Shown here: positions 17,240-24,836 of the stretch, in pieces
Position numbering within the stretch: position 1 is the first letter of the stretch
Layout of the letters: each line of letters opens with the position of its first letter
Assembly (NCBI GenBank): GCA_934675585.1
Contig: CAKUQY010000012.1
Span: forward strand, 1-53,596
Source of the DNA: an uncultured Opitutales bacterium
GTDB lineage: Bacteria; Verrucomicrobiota; Verrucomicrobiia; Opitutales; UBA953
DNA: 53,596 bases
Direction of reading: 5' to 3'
Position numbers and translations under genes: made by a program
Notes under the pieces: generated by a model
Databases searched by the model: none
Seen by the model: the letters and a program-made list of their open reading frames with translations, nothing else
What the model was told of the DNA's origin: nothing

Positions 17240-18727
17240 TTATTCTTTGCCAAATTCAGTTGAAAGCGCCGAAATCGTCGCCTTCGCATCACCGTAAATC
17301 ATACGTGTATTTTCTTTGGTAAACAATTCATTTTCAATACCAGAGAAGCCCTTGCCTTTACCGCGTTTGAGCACGAAAACGGTGCGCGCTTCGTCTGCCT
17401 TGATAATTGGCATACCATAAATTGGCGAAGATTTATCTGTTGCCGCCGCAGGATTGACAACGTCGTTTGCGCCGATGACAATCGCAACGTCTTGCATTGG
17501 CATAAATGGATTCATTTCGTCCATTGTTTTGAGTTGTTCATAAGGCACATCCGCCTCTGCGAGCAACACGTTCATATGACCAGGCATACGTCCAGCAACT
17601 GGGTGAATTGCGAATGAAACTTCTGCGCCGTTGGCTTCGAGTTTTGCCGCTAATTCTTTAACCACGTGTTGCGCTTGCGCCACCGCCATACCGTAACCCG
17701 GAATAAACACGACCGAGCGCGCCGCTTCGAGCACCAAATAAGCATCCTCGACGGAAACTGCTTTTGGCTCGACATTTGAACCCGCTTTTTTCGTTCCCGA
17801 GGTTTCTACTGCGCCAAATCCCGAGAAAAGCAAATTGCCAATTGAGCGGTTCATTGCCTTGCACATAATCACAGTCAAAATCACGCCCGAAGCGCCGACC
17901 AAACAGCCCGCAACGACGAGCACGTTGTTGTTGATCACAAAGCCCGCGAGCGCCGCCGCCAAACCCGAAAGCGAATTCAACAGCGAAATCACCACTGGCA
18001 TGTCGCCACCGCCGATCGGCAAAACGACGGTAACGCCCATCAAAAGCGAAACCGCAACCGCCGCCAAAAGCACAGCGTCTTGCGCAGGCAAGCCCGTCAG
18101 CGCGCAGGTTTCTGGCAAAACTCCTGGGAACAAATAAAGCACAAATCCCACGAGCACCGCGAACAAAATAATCGCGTTAACAACCTGCTGGCCCTTAAAA
18201 AGCACGGGACGACCCGAAACTTTTCCTGAAAGTTTTCCCCACGCGAGCACCGATCCCGTGAACGTGATCGCGCCGATGAGAATTGCCAAATAAAGCGAAA
18301 CCTCGCTGACGGCGTTCCCGCTGGTAAGCGCATGCGAAATCCGATTGCCGTCACTGTCAAGACGGAAATATTCCGCAACAGCGACCAAAAGCGACGACAA
18401 ACCACCAAAACCGTTGAACAATGCCACGAGTTCCGGCATTCCCGTCATTTTAACAACTTTCGACCAAACCGCGCCGATGATTGTGCCGATCAAAATCGCC
18501 GCACCACACCAAACATAGCCGTTGTTCCAAATCGCTTCCGCGCTGCCCCAATGCCACGATGCCATCACATTTTTTTCACAAAAAACCGCGACGACCGCAA
18601 TTAACATACCGAGCGACGAAAGCAAATTGCCACTGCGCGCAGTTTCTGTCTTACCCAAGCGCTTAATACCAAAAATAAAAAGCACCGAAGCGACAATGTA
18701 GGCAAAATCAATAATTGTTTGATCCAT
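17240..18727 (-). CDS. pntB: NAD(P) transhydrogenase subunit beta
   Basis: PntB carries membrane domain and the NADP(H)-binding domain III of the proton-translocating transhydrogenase, which makes NADPH from NADH using the proton gradient. The first about 290 residues form about nine hydrophobic helices. The C-terminal domain has the NADP site VVFIPGYGMAVAQAQH, the segment AIHPVAGRMPGHMNVLLAEA and VIGANDVVNPAA. Length (495) is slightly above the usual 460-480. It lies 3 nt after pntA2 and is followed by a terminator. Only three GGGAAC copies occur, in line with strong constraint. AGGA lies 9 nt before the ATG but within pntA2 coding sequence. Confidence 0.97.
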   Translation of the reverse strand: MDQTIIDFAYIVASVLFIFGIKRLGKTETARSGNLLSSLGMLIAVVAVFCEKNVMASWHWGSAEAIWNNGYVWCGAAILIGTIIGAVWSKVVKMTGMPELVALFNGFGGLSSLLVAVAEYFRLDSDGNRISHALTSGNAVSEVSLYLAILIGAITFTGSVLAWGKLSGKVSGRPVLFKGQQVVNAIILFAVLVGFVLYLFPGVLPETCALTGLPAQDAVLLAAVAVSLLMGVTVVLPIGGGDMPVVISLLNSLSGLAAALAGFVINNNVLVVAGCLVGASGVILTVIMCKAMNRSIGNLLFSGFGAVETSGTKKAGSNVEPKAVSVEDAYLVLEAARSVVFIPGYGMAVAQAQHVVKELAAKLEANGAEVSFAIHPVAGRMPGHMNVLLAEADVPYEQLKTMDEMNPFMPMQDVAIVIGANDVVNPAAATDKSSPIYGMPIIKADEARTVFVLKRGKGKGFSGIENELFTKENTRMIYGDAKATISALSTEFGKE

Positions 18728-18730
18728 AAC

Positions 18731-19009
18731 TTATTTTCCTTTCGTCTTAAACATTCCCAACATGCGATCGGTTACGAGATAACCGCCGACAACGTTGATC
18801 GTTGCGAAAACAATCGCGAAAAAGCCGAGAATCATTCCAAGCGTTCCCGTGGCCTGTATTGCGCAAACCGCCAACGCGCCGACAATCGTAATGCCCGAAA
18901 TCGCATTCGTGCCCGACATCAACGGCGTGTGTAATTGTGATGGAACTTTCGCGATAAGCTCAAAACCCAAAAAGGCAGCCATCACGAAAACGAAGAATAA
19001 CATAATCAT
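18731..19009 (-). CDS. pntA2: NAD(P) transhydrogenase subunit alpha, part 2 (membrane domain)
   Basis: The 92-residue protein supplies the three alpha-subunit transmembrane helices of domain II. Recognisable segments are PLMSGTNAISGITIVGAL and GFFAIVFATINVVGGYLVTDRML. In many bacteria PntA is one chain; here it is split from part 1, as in Rhodospirillum-type enzymes. It is followed 3 nt later by pntB. Unusually, a GxxExxY gene with flanking inverted repeats separates it from pntA1, so it may depend on readthrough across that insertion or on a promoter in the 100-nt gap. Confidence 0.95.
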   Translation of the reverse strand: MIMLFFVFVMAAFLGFELIAKVPSQLHTPLMSGTNAISGITIVGALAVCAIQATGTLGMILGFFAIVFATINVVGGYLVTDRMLGMFKTKGK

Positions 19010-19071
19010 AATAATGAGGAGTTAATTGTTAATAATAAATTTAATTGATAATTGAGAATTGGGAACTTTGT

Positions 19072-19576
19072 TTTTTTCGACTACGAACTGACGCGAATTT
19101 AAGCGAATTTTTATTTACAAATTTACCAAAAGAACGCCTCTTTTGGAATTTACAAAACGATGATAACTTATCGTTGAAGATCCAAAATTAACTAACAATG
19201 CCAATGGTTTTTCTGTCAAATATAAATAATTCAAAACTTGCGCTCGATGCTCTTCTGTAATTGTCGAAACCGCTTTCAATTCCAAAATAATATCGCCATA
19301 AACAATAAAATCTGCTTTATAAGCCTTTTCAACTTTTTTACCATGAAACATAATCGGCAAATAAACTTCGCGTTGATAAGGAATTTCACGTTCCTGAAAC
19401 AGAATTTCAAGCGTCGCCTGATAAACAGGTTCTGTAAATCTATTTCCGATTTCGTTGTAAAGATCCATACATGCGCCGATAATTTTGTAAGACTCATCCT
19501 TAAAAATCAAATCTGCCATTGTAAAATCTCCTGCCTACCTTCGCGTCAAATTCGCGATTATTCGTAGTTAAAAAAT
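19072..19576. mobile_element. Possible GxxExxY cassette bounded by imperfect inverted repeats
   Basis: The left flank (19072-19110) reads TTTTTTCGACTACGAA, then CTGACGCGAATTTAAGCGAA. The right flank (19540-19576), read on the minus strand, is TTTTTTAACTACGAA, then TAATCGCGAATTTGACGCGAA. They are imperfect inverted repeats of about 37 nt that tightly enclose one gene. A third relative lies at 41550-41575. The unit lies inside the pnt operon and lacks the GGGAAC motif. No target duplication was identified and no transposase is encoded, so mobility is inferred. Confidence 0.45.
19115..19519 (-). CDS. GxxExxY family protein
   Basis: The 134-residue protein matches the GxxExxY family, whose function is not established; a PD-(D/E)XK nuclease-like fold has been suggested for the group. 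Visible landmarks are GACMDLYNEIGNRFTEPVY (the name-giving Gly is Arg here), YKADFIVYGDIILELKAV, RAQVLNYLYLTEKPLALLVNFG and SYHRFVNSKR. The D...E-x-K spacing in DFIVYGDIILELK fits a nuclease-type active site but that is inference. The gene has a good Shine-Dalgarno AGGAG 8 nt before the ATG, unlike nearly all neighbours, has no GGGAAC copy and is bracketed by inverted repeats. It interrupts the pntA1-pntA2 order. Confidence 0.85.
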   Translation of the reverse strand: MADLIFKDESYKIIGACMDLYNEIGNRFTEPVYQATLEILFQEREIPYQREVYLPIMFHGKKVEKAYKADFIVYGDIILELKAVSTITEEHRAQVLNYLYLTEKPLALLVNFGSSTISYHRFVNSKRGVLLVNL

Positions 19577-19588
19577 CACAGTTCCGAG

Positions 19589-20716
19589 TTACGCATTTTT
19601 AAAACGTTCGTGGACGATGGCGCCGCCGTGCGTGAGCAAGCAACCTTTCATAATTGGCTCTTCGAGATCGATTTTAAGCGTTTTGTTTTCTGCGTCCCAG
19701 AAATGTTGCAAAAACGCCGAAACATTGCCCGAAAGCATTTTCGACGCGTCAACGGGAACGCAACGTTCGAGCCCATCGCCGCCGATAATGCGCACGCCGT
19801 TTTCTGTGATAACTTCCTTCGTTGGGTCAGAACCTTCGACGTTCCCGCCCGTTGAAACCGCCATGTCAACGATGACCGAACCTGGTTTCATTCCCGCAAT
19901 CATATCTTTGGTCAAAAGCAACGGCGCTTTGCGGCCAAACACTTTTGCCGTCGTAATCACGATATCGCTTTGCGCGCAAACTTTGGCCTGACCTTGTTTT
20001 TGTTTTTCCAATTGCTCTGGTGTCAATGCGTTCGCGTAACCTTGTGCGGTTTGACCCATTTCGCCCAAATCAATTTTCACAAATTTTGCACCGAGCGATT
20101 TTACTTGTTCTTCGACGACCGGACGCGTATCAAACGCTTCCACGCGCGCGCCCAAACGTTTTGCCGTTGCAATCGCTTGCAACCCGGCAACGCCCACGCC
20201 GATAATAAACACGCGAGCAGGCGAAATCGTTCCCGCGGGAGTCATCATCATCGGGAAAATTTTTGGCAGTTTCGAAGCCGCCAAAATCACCGCGTAATAA
20301 CCCGCGAGCGAAGTTTGCGACGATTGCACGTCCATCTTTTGCGCCAACGTTGTACGCGGTATCATTTCGAGCGAAACCGCGTTCAATTTTGCACTCGCGA
20401 ATTCATTCAACAATGTTTTTTCATTGAACGGGTCGAGATAGCTCAAATGCAACGCACCTTCTTTCATGCCTTTGGCGCTTGCGGGCTTGTTTACGCGCAC
20501 GACAATATCAGCCGCCGCCAACGCTTTATCAGCATCGTTTTCGACAATCGCACCTGCCTTTTCGTATTCGCTGTCCAAAAAGCCCGCTTTCAAGCCGAGC
20601 CCTTTTTCCACGTGAATTTCATAACCCAAGCGCGTCAAAATCGTTACGTCTTGTGGCACCAAAGCGACGCGCGTCTCTTCTGCCAACGTTTCTTTTGTAA
20701 TTAATACAGATTTCAT
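19589..20716 (-). CDS. pntA1: NAD(P) transhydrogenase subunit alpha, part 1
   Basis: This cytoplasmic 375-residue protein binds NAD(H) as domain I of the proton-pumping transhydrogenase. It begins with the AlaDH/PNT N-terminal pattern VLITKETLAEETRVALVPQ. A Rossmann motif VFIIGVGVAGLQAIATAKRLGARVEAFDTRP follows near residue 170, split here: VFIIGVGVAGLQAI and AFDTRP. Further family segments are DIVITTAKVFGRKAPLL and VIVDMAVSTGGN. The downstream partners pntA2 and pntB lie beyond an inserted GxxExxY gene. A promoter TTGCCC-17-TAGACT lies about 40 nt upstream. Confidence 0.96.
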   Translation of the reverse strand: MKSVLITKETLAEETRVALVPQDVTILTRLGYEIHVEKGLGLKAGFLDSEYEKAGAIVENDADKALAAADIVVRVNKPASAKGMKEGALHLSYLDPFNEKTLLNEFASAKLNAVSLEMIPRTTLAQKMDVQSSQTSLAGYYAVILAASKLPKIFPMMMTPAGTISPARVFIIGVGVAGLQAIATAKRLGARVEAFDTRPVVEEQVKSLGAKFVKIDLGEMGQTAQGYANALTPEQLEKQKQGQAKVCAQSDIVITTAKVFGRKAPLLLTKDMIAGMKPGSVIVDMAVSTGGNVEGSDPTKEVITENGVRIIGGDGLERCVPVDASKMLSGNVSAFLQHFWDAENKTLKIDLEEPIMKGCLLTHGGAIVHERFKNA

Positions 20717-20754
20717 TTTACTTCAGAGCATTGTTAAATAAATCAAACAATAAA

Positions 20755-20783
20755 AGTCTAAACCCATTCAGAAACACGGGCAA
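20755..20783 (-). promoter_or_regulatory. Putative pnt operon promoter
   Basis: TTGCCC and TAGACT on the minus strand are 17 bp apart, with the -10 ending 38 nt before the pntA1 ATG. The same -35 (TTGCCC) is found in front of secA. Confidence 0.45.
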
Positions 20784-20826
20784 ATTTTTATTGCCTCCAA
20801 CTCTAAAATTTTAACTTTCAAATTTC

Positions 20827-21738
20827 TTAAAAGTGTTCAAAACCGCCGCCAAAATCCGTTCCCGCGCCCGCCGTTCCCGCAACAATTTCTCCAATTTTTG
20901 TAATTTTCATGTTCCCGCAAAGCGCGCGCAATTGTTCAAATTTTTCAGGCGCCATCGTCCAAAGCAATTCATAATCTTCGCCATCGACAAACGCCGCTTT
21001 CACGTTCCCACCAGCGTCTTCGCTCAACGGAATCGCCGAAAAATCAAGCGCGGCATGCGTTCCCGCGGGAACGAGCGCGGGCAAATCTTTTGCCAAACCA
21101 TCCGTCAAATCCATACATGCGCTCGCAAGATTTTTTTCAGCAAGCAATTGCCCCAACGCCAATTGTGGCTCAAACGCAAAATGTTTGCGCCGAATGCTCC
21201 CGCCCAACGTTCCCGAAACACAAATAAAATCGCCAACATTCGCGCCCGTGCGTCGCAAAACGTGCGTTCCCGCAAATCCACTAATCGTCATCGAAGCCGA
21301 GAAAAAATGCGTTCCCGCGACACTTGCAACATCGCCGCCCACAAGTTTTAAATTGTAGCGTTCACAAGTTTCAAGCATCCCGCGATAAAATTCTTTAAGC
21401 CAGCCCTGCGCCACATCGCCGCTCATCACAAGCGCAATCACCGCGTCGCTGGGCACGCCGCCATTTGCCGCAATATCACTCAAATTGCGCGCTACTAATT
21501 TGCGTCCCGCGTCAAAAGCCGAAACGCTCTCATCAAAATGCCGACCAAAAATCAACGAATCCACCGTCACCAAACGCCGTTCCCGTCGCGCTTCAAGCAA
21601 GGCACAATCATCGTCAATCGCCGCAGTCGCCTGCGGGAACGCCGCCAACCAAGCCGCAATTTCGCGCAACAACCCACGTTCCCGCCAAGCCGCAACCGAC
21701 GCTTCACGCACATTTGTAAATGGAAAATTCTTGTTCAT
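20827..21738 (-). CDS. thiL: Thiamine-monophosphate kinase
   Basis: ThiL phosphorylates thiamine monophosphate to the coenzyme thiamine diphosphate. The ATG at 21738 (303 residues) avoids overlap with the upstream gene. AIR-synthase-like kinase landmarks are visible: AIDDDCALLE, the Mg/substrate segment VTVDSLIFGRHFD, KLVARNLSDIAANGGVPSD, KLVGGDVAS, ACMDLTDGLAKDLPAL and VDGEDYELLW. It lies 4 nt after the Rsm22-like gene and is probably co-transcribed. With 12 GGGAAC copies in 0.9 kb it is one of the densest genes for the motif; many are read as Val-Pro-Ala or Ala-Gly-Thr in surface loops. No other thiamine gene is nearby. Confidence 0.9.
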   Translation of the reverse strand: MNKNFPFTNVREASVAAWRERGLLREIAAWLAAFPQATAAIDDDCALLEARRERRLVTVDSLIFGRHFDESVSAFDAGRKLVARNLSDIAANGGVPSDAVIALVMSGDVAQGWLKEFYRGMLETCERYNLKLVGGDVASVAGTHFFSASMTISGFAGTHVLRRTGANVGDFICVSGTLGGSIRRKHFAFEPQLALGQLLAEKNLASACMDLTDGLAKDLPALVPAGTHAALDFSAIPLSEDAGGNVKAAFVDGEDYELLWTMAPEKFEQLRALCGNMKITKIGEIVAGTAGAGTDFGGGFEHF

Positions 21739-21742
21739 TATT

Positions 21743-22918
21743 TTAAAAATCTCCAAGTTCTCTAATTTCCCCAATTAAGCGCCAATCTTTGCCCAGCGTT
21801 TTTAATTCGCCCGCGAGCGCAACAATATCGCCGCGCTGAAATTTTGCCGCCATTTTTTTGCATTCGCTTTTGCTCAAGCCGCGCGTCGGCAATTCAATCT
21901 GCAAACGCGTTCCCGCCGCATCAACCACCGCAAAACGCAACGCGGGCTTTGTAATTTCAATTGGCGAAACAAGACGAAAAAAACCAAGCGTTCCCGCGGG
22001 AACCGCCGGCAATTGCGCGGGCGATTTTCCAAATGCCGACCACGAAAATTTCAGCACGCCAATCTCGCGAAACAATTTGCGATTCAAAAATTCAAGCGTC
22101 GCCGGTGCTTCCCAAACGCGCACATCATGCGTCCACATTTCATAATTTTCTGCTGCAAGCAACGGGTCCAAATGCTGCCCCAACTCAGGCGCGACACGAT
22201 AAAATGGCAAACCTGGATTCCGCACAAAATAATCTGCCACGCGCTGCAAACGTTCTGCCGTTTCTTTCAACGCGGGCTCGAGCACGACAAGCGTTCCCGT
22301 CGATTTTAGCGCGGGCGACAATTTTTTTAAAAGCACCAACGCGCGTTCAACGGGCTCTGCGCCTGTCGCGGGAACGATTTCGTTGAGCGACCAACCCAAC
22401 GAAATAAAATCAAATTGCGCATCAAATTGCATCGGTGGCAAATTATGCAAATCTGCCGCAACGCTTTTAAAACTCAACCAATCTTGCGTTCCCGCCAACG
22501 CACGCGCCGCCTCCAACGCATAACGGGAACGATCCACGCACGTTAATTCAATTTGCGCCGCGGGAACGCGTTTTTTGAGCACCAACGCAAACGCCAAACC
22601 ACACGGCGCCGCGCCGCTACCAATATCCAAAACGCGCAACAATTTTTCATTGCCCGCGGGAACGCGATTATAAAATCCCAACAAACGCTCAGCCACAAAT
22701 GTCGCACGCGCAAACGATTGCGGAAAAAAGAAAAGTCCATATGCCGCCAACAACGCGGGAACGCTCATATAATCTTGAAAATTTGCAGGACGTTCTTTGG
22801 TAAAAAGATCGCTCAATTGTGCGACAAATGCGCGCATTTTTTCTAAAACGATTTCGTCATTTTTTTCGTTCCCGCCGAGCGCAGCGCGGGCTTTTTCGAG
22901 CCAAAATTCTTCAAACAT
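21743..22918 (-). CDS. Rsm22-like SAM-dependent methyltransferase
   Basis: The 391-residue protein resembles the Rsm22 family (small-ribosomal-subunit-associated methyltransferases). The N-terminal segment FQDYMSVPALLAAYGLFFFPQSFARA and the SAM-binding motif I LRVLDIGSGAAPCGLAFAL fit this family. Then come LTCVDRSRYAL (motif II) and FDFISLGWSLNEIV (motif IV), and a C-terminal beta-rich domain. A ribosomal role is inferred from family membership; the substrate is unknown. It is the first gene of a two-gene operon with thiL and diverges from the trp operon. Its promoter (TTGTCA-17-TAAAAT) puts the transcription start at or within the ATG, so the message should be leaderless. Confidence 0.7.
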   Translation of the reverse strand: MFEEFWLEKARAALGGNEKNDEIVLEKMRAFVAQLSDLFTKERPANFQDYMSVPALLAAYGLFFFPQSFARATFVAERLLGFYNRVPAGNEKLLRVLDIGSGAAPCGLAFALVLKKRVPAAQIELTCVDRSRYALEAARALAGTQDWLSFKSVAADLHNLPPMQFDAQFDFISLGWSLNEIVPATGAEPVERALVLLKKLSPALKSTGTLVVLEPALKETAERLQRVADYFVRNPGLPFYRVAPELGQHLDPLLAAENYEMWTHDVRVWEAPATLEFLNRKLFREIGVLKFSWSAFGKSPAQLPAVPAGTLGFFRLVSPIEITKPALRFAVVDAAGTRLQIELPTRGLSKSECKKMAAKFQRGDIVALAGELKTLGKDWRLIGEIRELGDF

Positions 22919-22924
22919 AAAACC

Positions 22925-22953
22925 ATTTTAAAGTGATAATCGGCAATTGACAA
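22925..22953 (-). promoter_or_regulatory. Leaderless promoter of the Rsm22-like gene
   Basis: TTGTCA and TAAAAT on the minus strand are 17 bp apart; only GGTTT separates the -10 from the ATG. The -35 is part of a direct repeat CAATTGACAATTGACAATT on the plus strand, shared with the divergent trp side. Confidence 0.6.
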
Positions 22954-22994
22954 TTGACAATTTCTGCGCGGGAACGCGTTTTTGAAAAAAAGAT

Positions 22995-23023
22995 TTGACA
23001 AGTTTTTCAAAAAAGAATTTCAT
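22995..23023 (+). promoter_or_regulatory. Candidate trp operon promoter
   Basis: A perfect TTGACA at 22995-23000 is followed 17 bp later by TTTCAT, a weak -10. The predicted start lies only a few nucleotides before the leader peptide ATG. A motif copy GCGGGAACGCG lies upstream of the -35. The -10 assignment is uncertain. Confidence 0.4.
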
Positions 23024-23032
23024 TAAAAAAGT

Positions 23033-23104
23033 ATGAATTATAACACGAACAAAAACAATTGGTGGCGTCCGCAAAACATCTGCGGATCGATTGTTCGTGC
23101 ATAA
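23033..23104 (+). CDS. trpL: trp operon leader peptide with tandem Trp codons
   Basis: A 23-codon frame reads MNYNTNKNNWWRPQNICG... and ends at a TAA 111 nt before trpE. Two adjacent TGG codons (positions 10 and 11) come directly before the 5' arm of a hairpin, as in the E. coli trpL control peptide. When charged tRNA-Trp is scarce the ribosome should stall here. The peptide itself need have no function. There is no Shine-Dalgarno sequence; the ATG is preceded by an A-rich stretch and may be near the 5' end of the transcript. Confidence 0.9.
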   Translation: MNYNTNKNNWWRPQNICGSIVRA

Positions 23105-23178
23105 TTGCGAGCTAAAAAAATAAAAAATCATTTTTTTGAACACAGAAACCGCAGATTTTTAAATCTGTGGTTTTTTTT
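23068..23178 (+). promoter_or_regulatory. Ribosome-mediated trp attenuator
   Basis: Four pairing segments are present in the right order. Segment 1 TCCGCA (23068-23073) pairs with segment 2 TGCGGA (23081-23086) as the pause hairpin, extended by an outer stem CACGAACAA/TTGTTCGTG (23044-23052 with 23091-23099). Segment 2 ATCTGCGG (23078-23085) is also an exact complement of segment 3 CCGCAGAT (23149-23156): the antiterminator. Segment 3 CCGCAGATTT pairs with segment 4 AAATCTGTGG (23161-23170), followed by eight T: the terminator. Stalling at the tandem Trp codons covers segment 1 and frees 2 to pair with 3. Known biology of this mechanism is from enteric bacteria; the folding here is read from sequence. 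Confidence 0.9.
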
Positions 23179-23215
23179 GTGGTCAAATTTTACATCTTTT
23201 AAAAAAATAGAAACT

Positions 23216-24775
23216 ATGAATAAACAAATTCCAATCACTAACGCGCGTTATGCGAGCGACCCGATGGGCTTGTATGAAGCGATTAAAAACGGCAACACGC
23301 TTTTGCTCGAATCTGCCGACATCACCACGCACGCGGGAACGCAATCGCTCTTGCTCGTCAATGCCGCTTTGCGCATTGTTTGCGAAGGCAACGCGGTAAC
23401 GCTCACTGCGCTCACCGCCAACGGTGCTGCTGCGTTCCCGTCAATCAAAACCGCGCTCGCCGAAATTGATTGCGTCGAAAAAAACAACGCGCTCACATTC
23501 ACGTTCCCGCCAATGAATGACGCGATTGACGAAGAAAGTCGTTTGCTTGAACATTCGCCGCTCGATGTTTTGCGCGCCGTGCGCCAAGTTGCGCTCAATG
23601 CAGCGGGAACGCCCGCTCGCGTGCTGCTCGGCGGAATTTTTGGCTACGATTTAGTTGAAGTTTTTGAAAAATTGCCCAACGTTCCCGCGGGCGCAAATAC
23701 TTGTCCCAACTATCTATTTTATTTGGCTGAAACATTTTTAACGCTTAACCACGTCGCGCAAACAACAACCATTACAACGCTCAATTTGACGGACGTTCCC
23801 GCAGAATTTTCGCGTCTTGAAACGCGTTCCCGCGAGATCCAAACACTCTGCGAAAAATCCGTTCCCGCGGCGCAAAAAAGCGTTCCCGCGACGCAATTTG
23901 AATCGTTGCCAGTTACGCTTGGCAAAAGCGACAAAACTTATTGCGCCGAAGTTGAATATTTAAAAACTTTTATTCGCAAAGGCGACATTTTTCAAGTGGT
24001 TCCCTCGCGCAGTTTCAATTTGGCTTGTCCCAATCCTGAAGCGTCTTATCGCGTTTTGCGCCAAAACAATCCAAGCCCATATATGTTTTTTGTCGATGAC
24101 CAAGATTTTGTCGTGTTTGGTGCTTCGCCTGAAATCTCTGTAAAATTCACAGCGGGAACGCGTTTGGTGGAACTTTACCCAATCGCGGGAACGCGCCGTC
24201 GTGGCTTTGACGCCGACGGAAAAATCAATCCCGACCTCGATTCGCGCATTGAATTTGATTTGCGCATGGACACCAAAGAATTGTCTGAACATTTAATGCT
24301 CGTCGATCTCGCGCGCAACGATTTAGCGCGCATCGCCGAGCCCAAAACGCGTTGCACCAAAGAATTATTAAAAGTCGATCGCTACAGTCATGTCATGCAC
24401 CTCGTCTCGCACGTCGTCGCAAAATTGCGCGCCGATCTCGACGCGCTTCACGCTTACCAAGCTTGCTTGAACATGGGCACGCTCACGGGAGCGCCAAAAA
24501 TCCGCGCCACCGAATTGTTGCGCAGTGTTGAGCGGGAACGCCGCGGCAGTTATGGCGGCGCAGTTGGCTATCTCAACGGGAACGGCGATATGGACACTTG
24601 CATTTTGATTCGTTCGGCATTTGTCAAAAACGGCACTGCCATCGTGCAAGCCGGCGGCGGCGTGGTGCTCGATTCGATCCCGCAAAACGAAGCCGATGAA
24701 TCGCGCAACAAAGCCATGGCGCCACTCGCCGCCATCGCCCAAGCTCACGGCAAACACATTGTTTTTAAAGATTAA
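23216..24775 (+). CDS. trpE: Anthranilate synthase component I
   Basis: TrpE makes anthranilate from chorismate with ammonia from TrpG, the first committed step to tryptophan. The ATG at 23216 gives 519 residues, matching the enteric enzyme (520); an upstream in-frame TTG would run into the attenuator. The Trp feedback site LLLESADI lies near residue 30. The catalytic C-terminal domain includes GDIFQVVPSRSF, ELYPIAGTRRRG, DLARNDLARI, MGTLTGAPKIRA and GGAVGYLNGNGDMDTCI. Segments such as GGIFGYDLVEVFE and CPNYLFYLAETF resemble enteric TrpE closely (from memory). Expression is controlled by the upstream attenuator. It holds 14 motif copies, several in the 200-240 linker. Confidence 0.97.
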   Translation: MNKQIPITNARYASDPMGLYEAIKNGNTLLLESADITTHAGTQSLLLVNAALRIVCEGNAVTLTALTANGAAAFPSIKTALAEIDCVEKNNALTFTFPPMNDAIDEESRLLEHSPLDVLRAVRQVALNAAGTPARVLLGGIFGYDLVEVFEKLPNVPAGANTCPNYLFYLAETFLTLNHVAQTTTITTLNLTDVPAEFSRLETRSREIQTLCEKSVPAAQKSVPATQFESLPVTLGKSDKTYCAEVEYLKTFIRKGDIFQVVPSRSFNLACPNPEASYRVLRQNNPSPYMFFVDDQDFVVFGASPEISVKFTAGTRLVELYPIAGTRRRGFDADGKINPDLDSRIEFDLRMDTKELSEHLMLVDLARNDLARIAEPKTRCTKELLKVDRYSHVMHLVSHVVAKLRADLDALHAYQACLNMGTLTGAPKIRATELLRSVERERRGSYGGAVGYLNGNGDMDTCILIRSAFVKNGTAIVQAGGGVVLDSIPQNEADESRNKAMAPLAAIAQAHGKHIVFKD

Positions 24776-24836
24776 TTGAAAATTCAAATTTAACAATTTT
24801 CACCTCTCAACTATAAACTCTCAACCATAAACTCTC

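Noticed and set aside
23105..23215. Upstream in-frame TTG start for trpE adding 37 residues
   Set aside because: The extension would be encoded by the attenuator terminator and poly-T region; the ATG at 23216 gives the family length.
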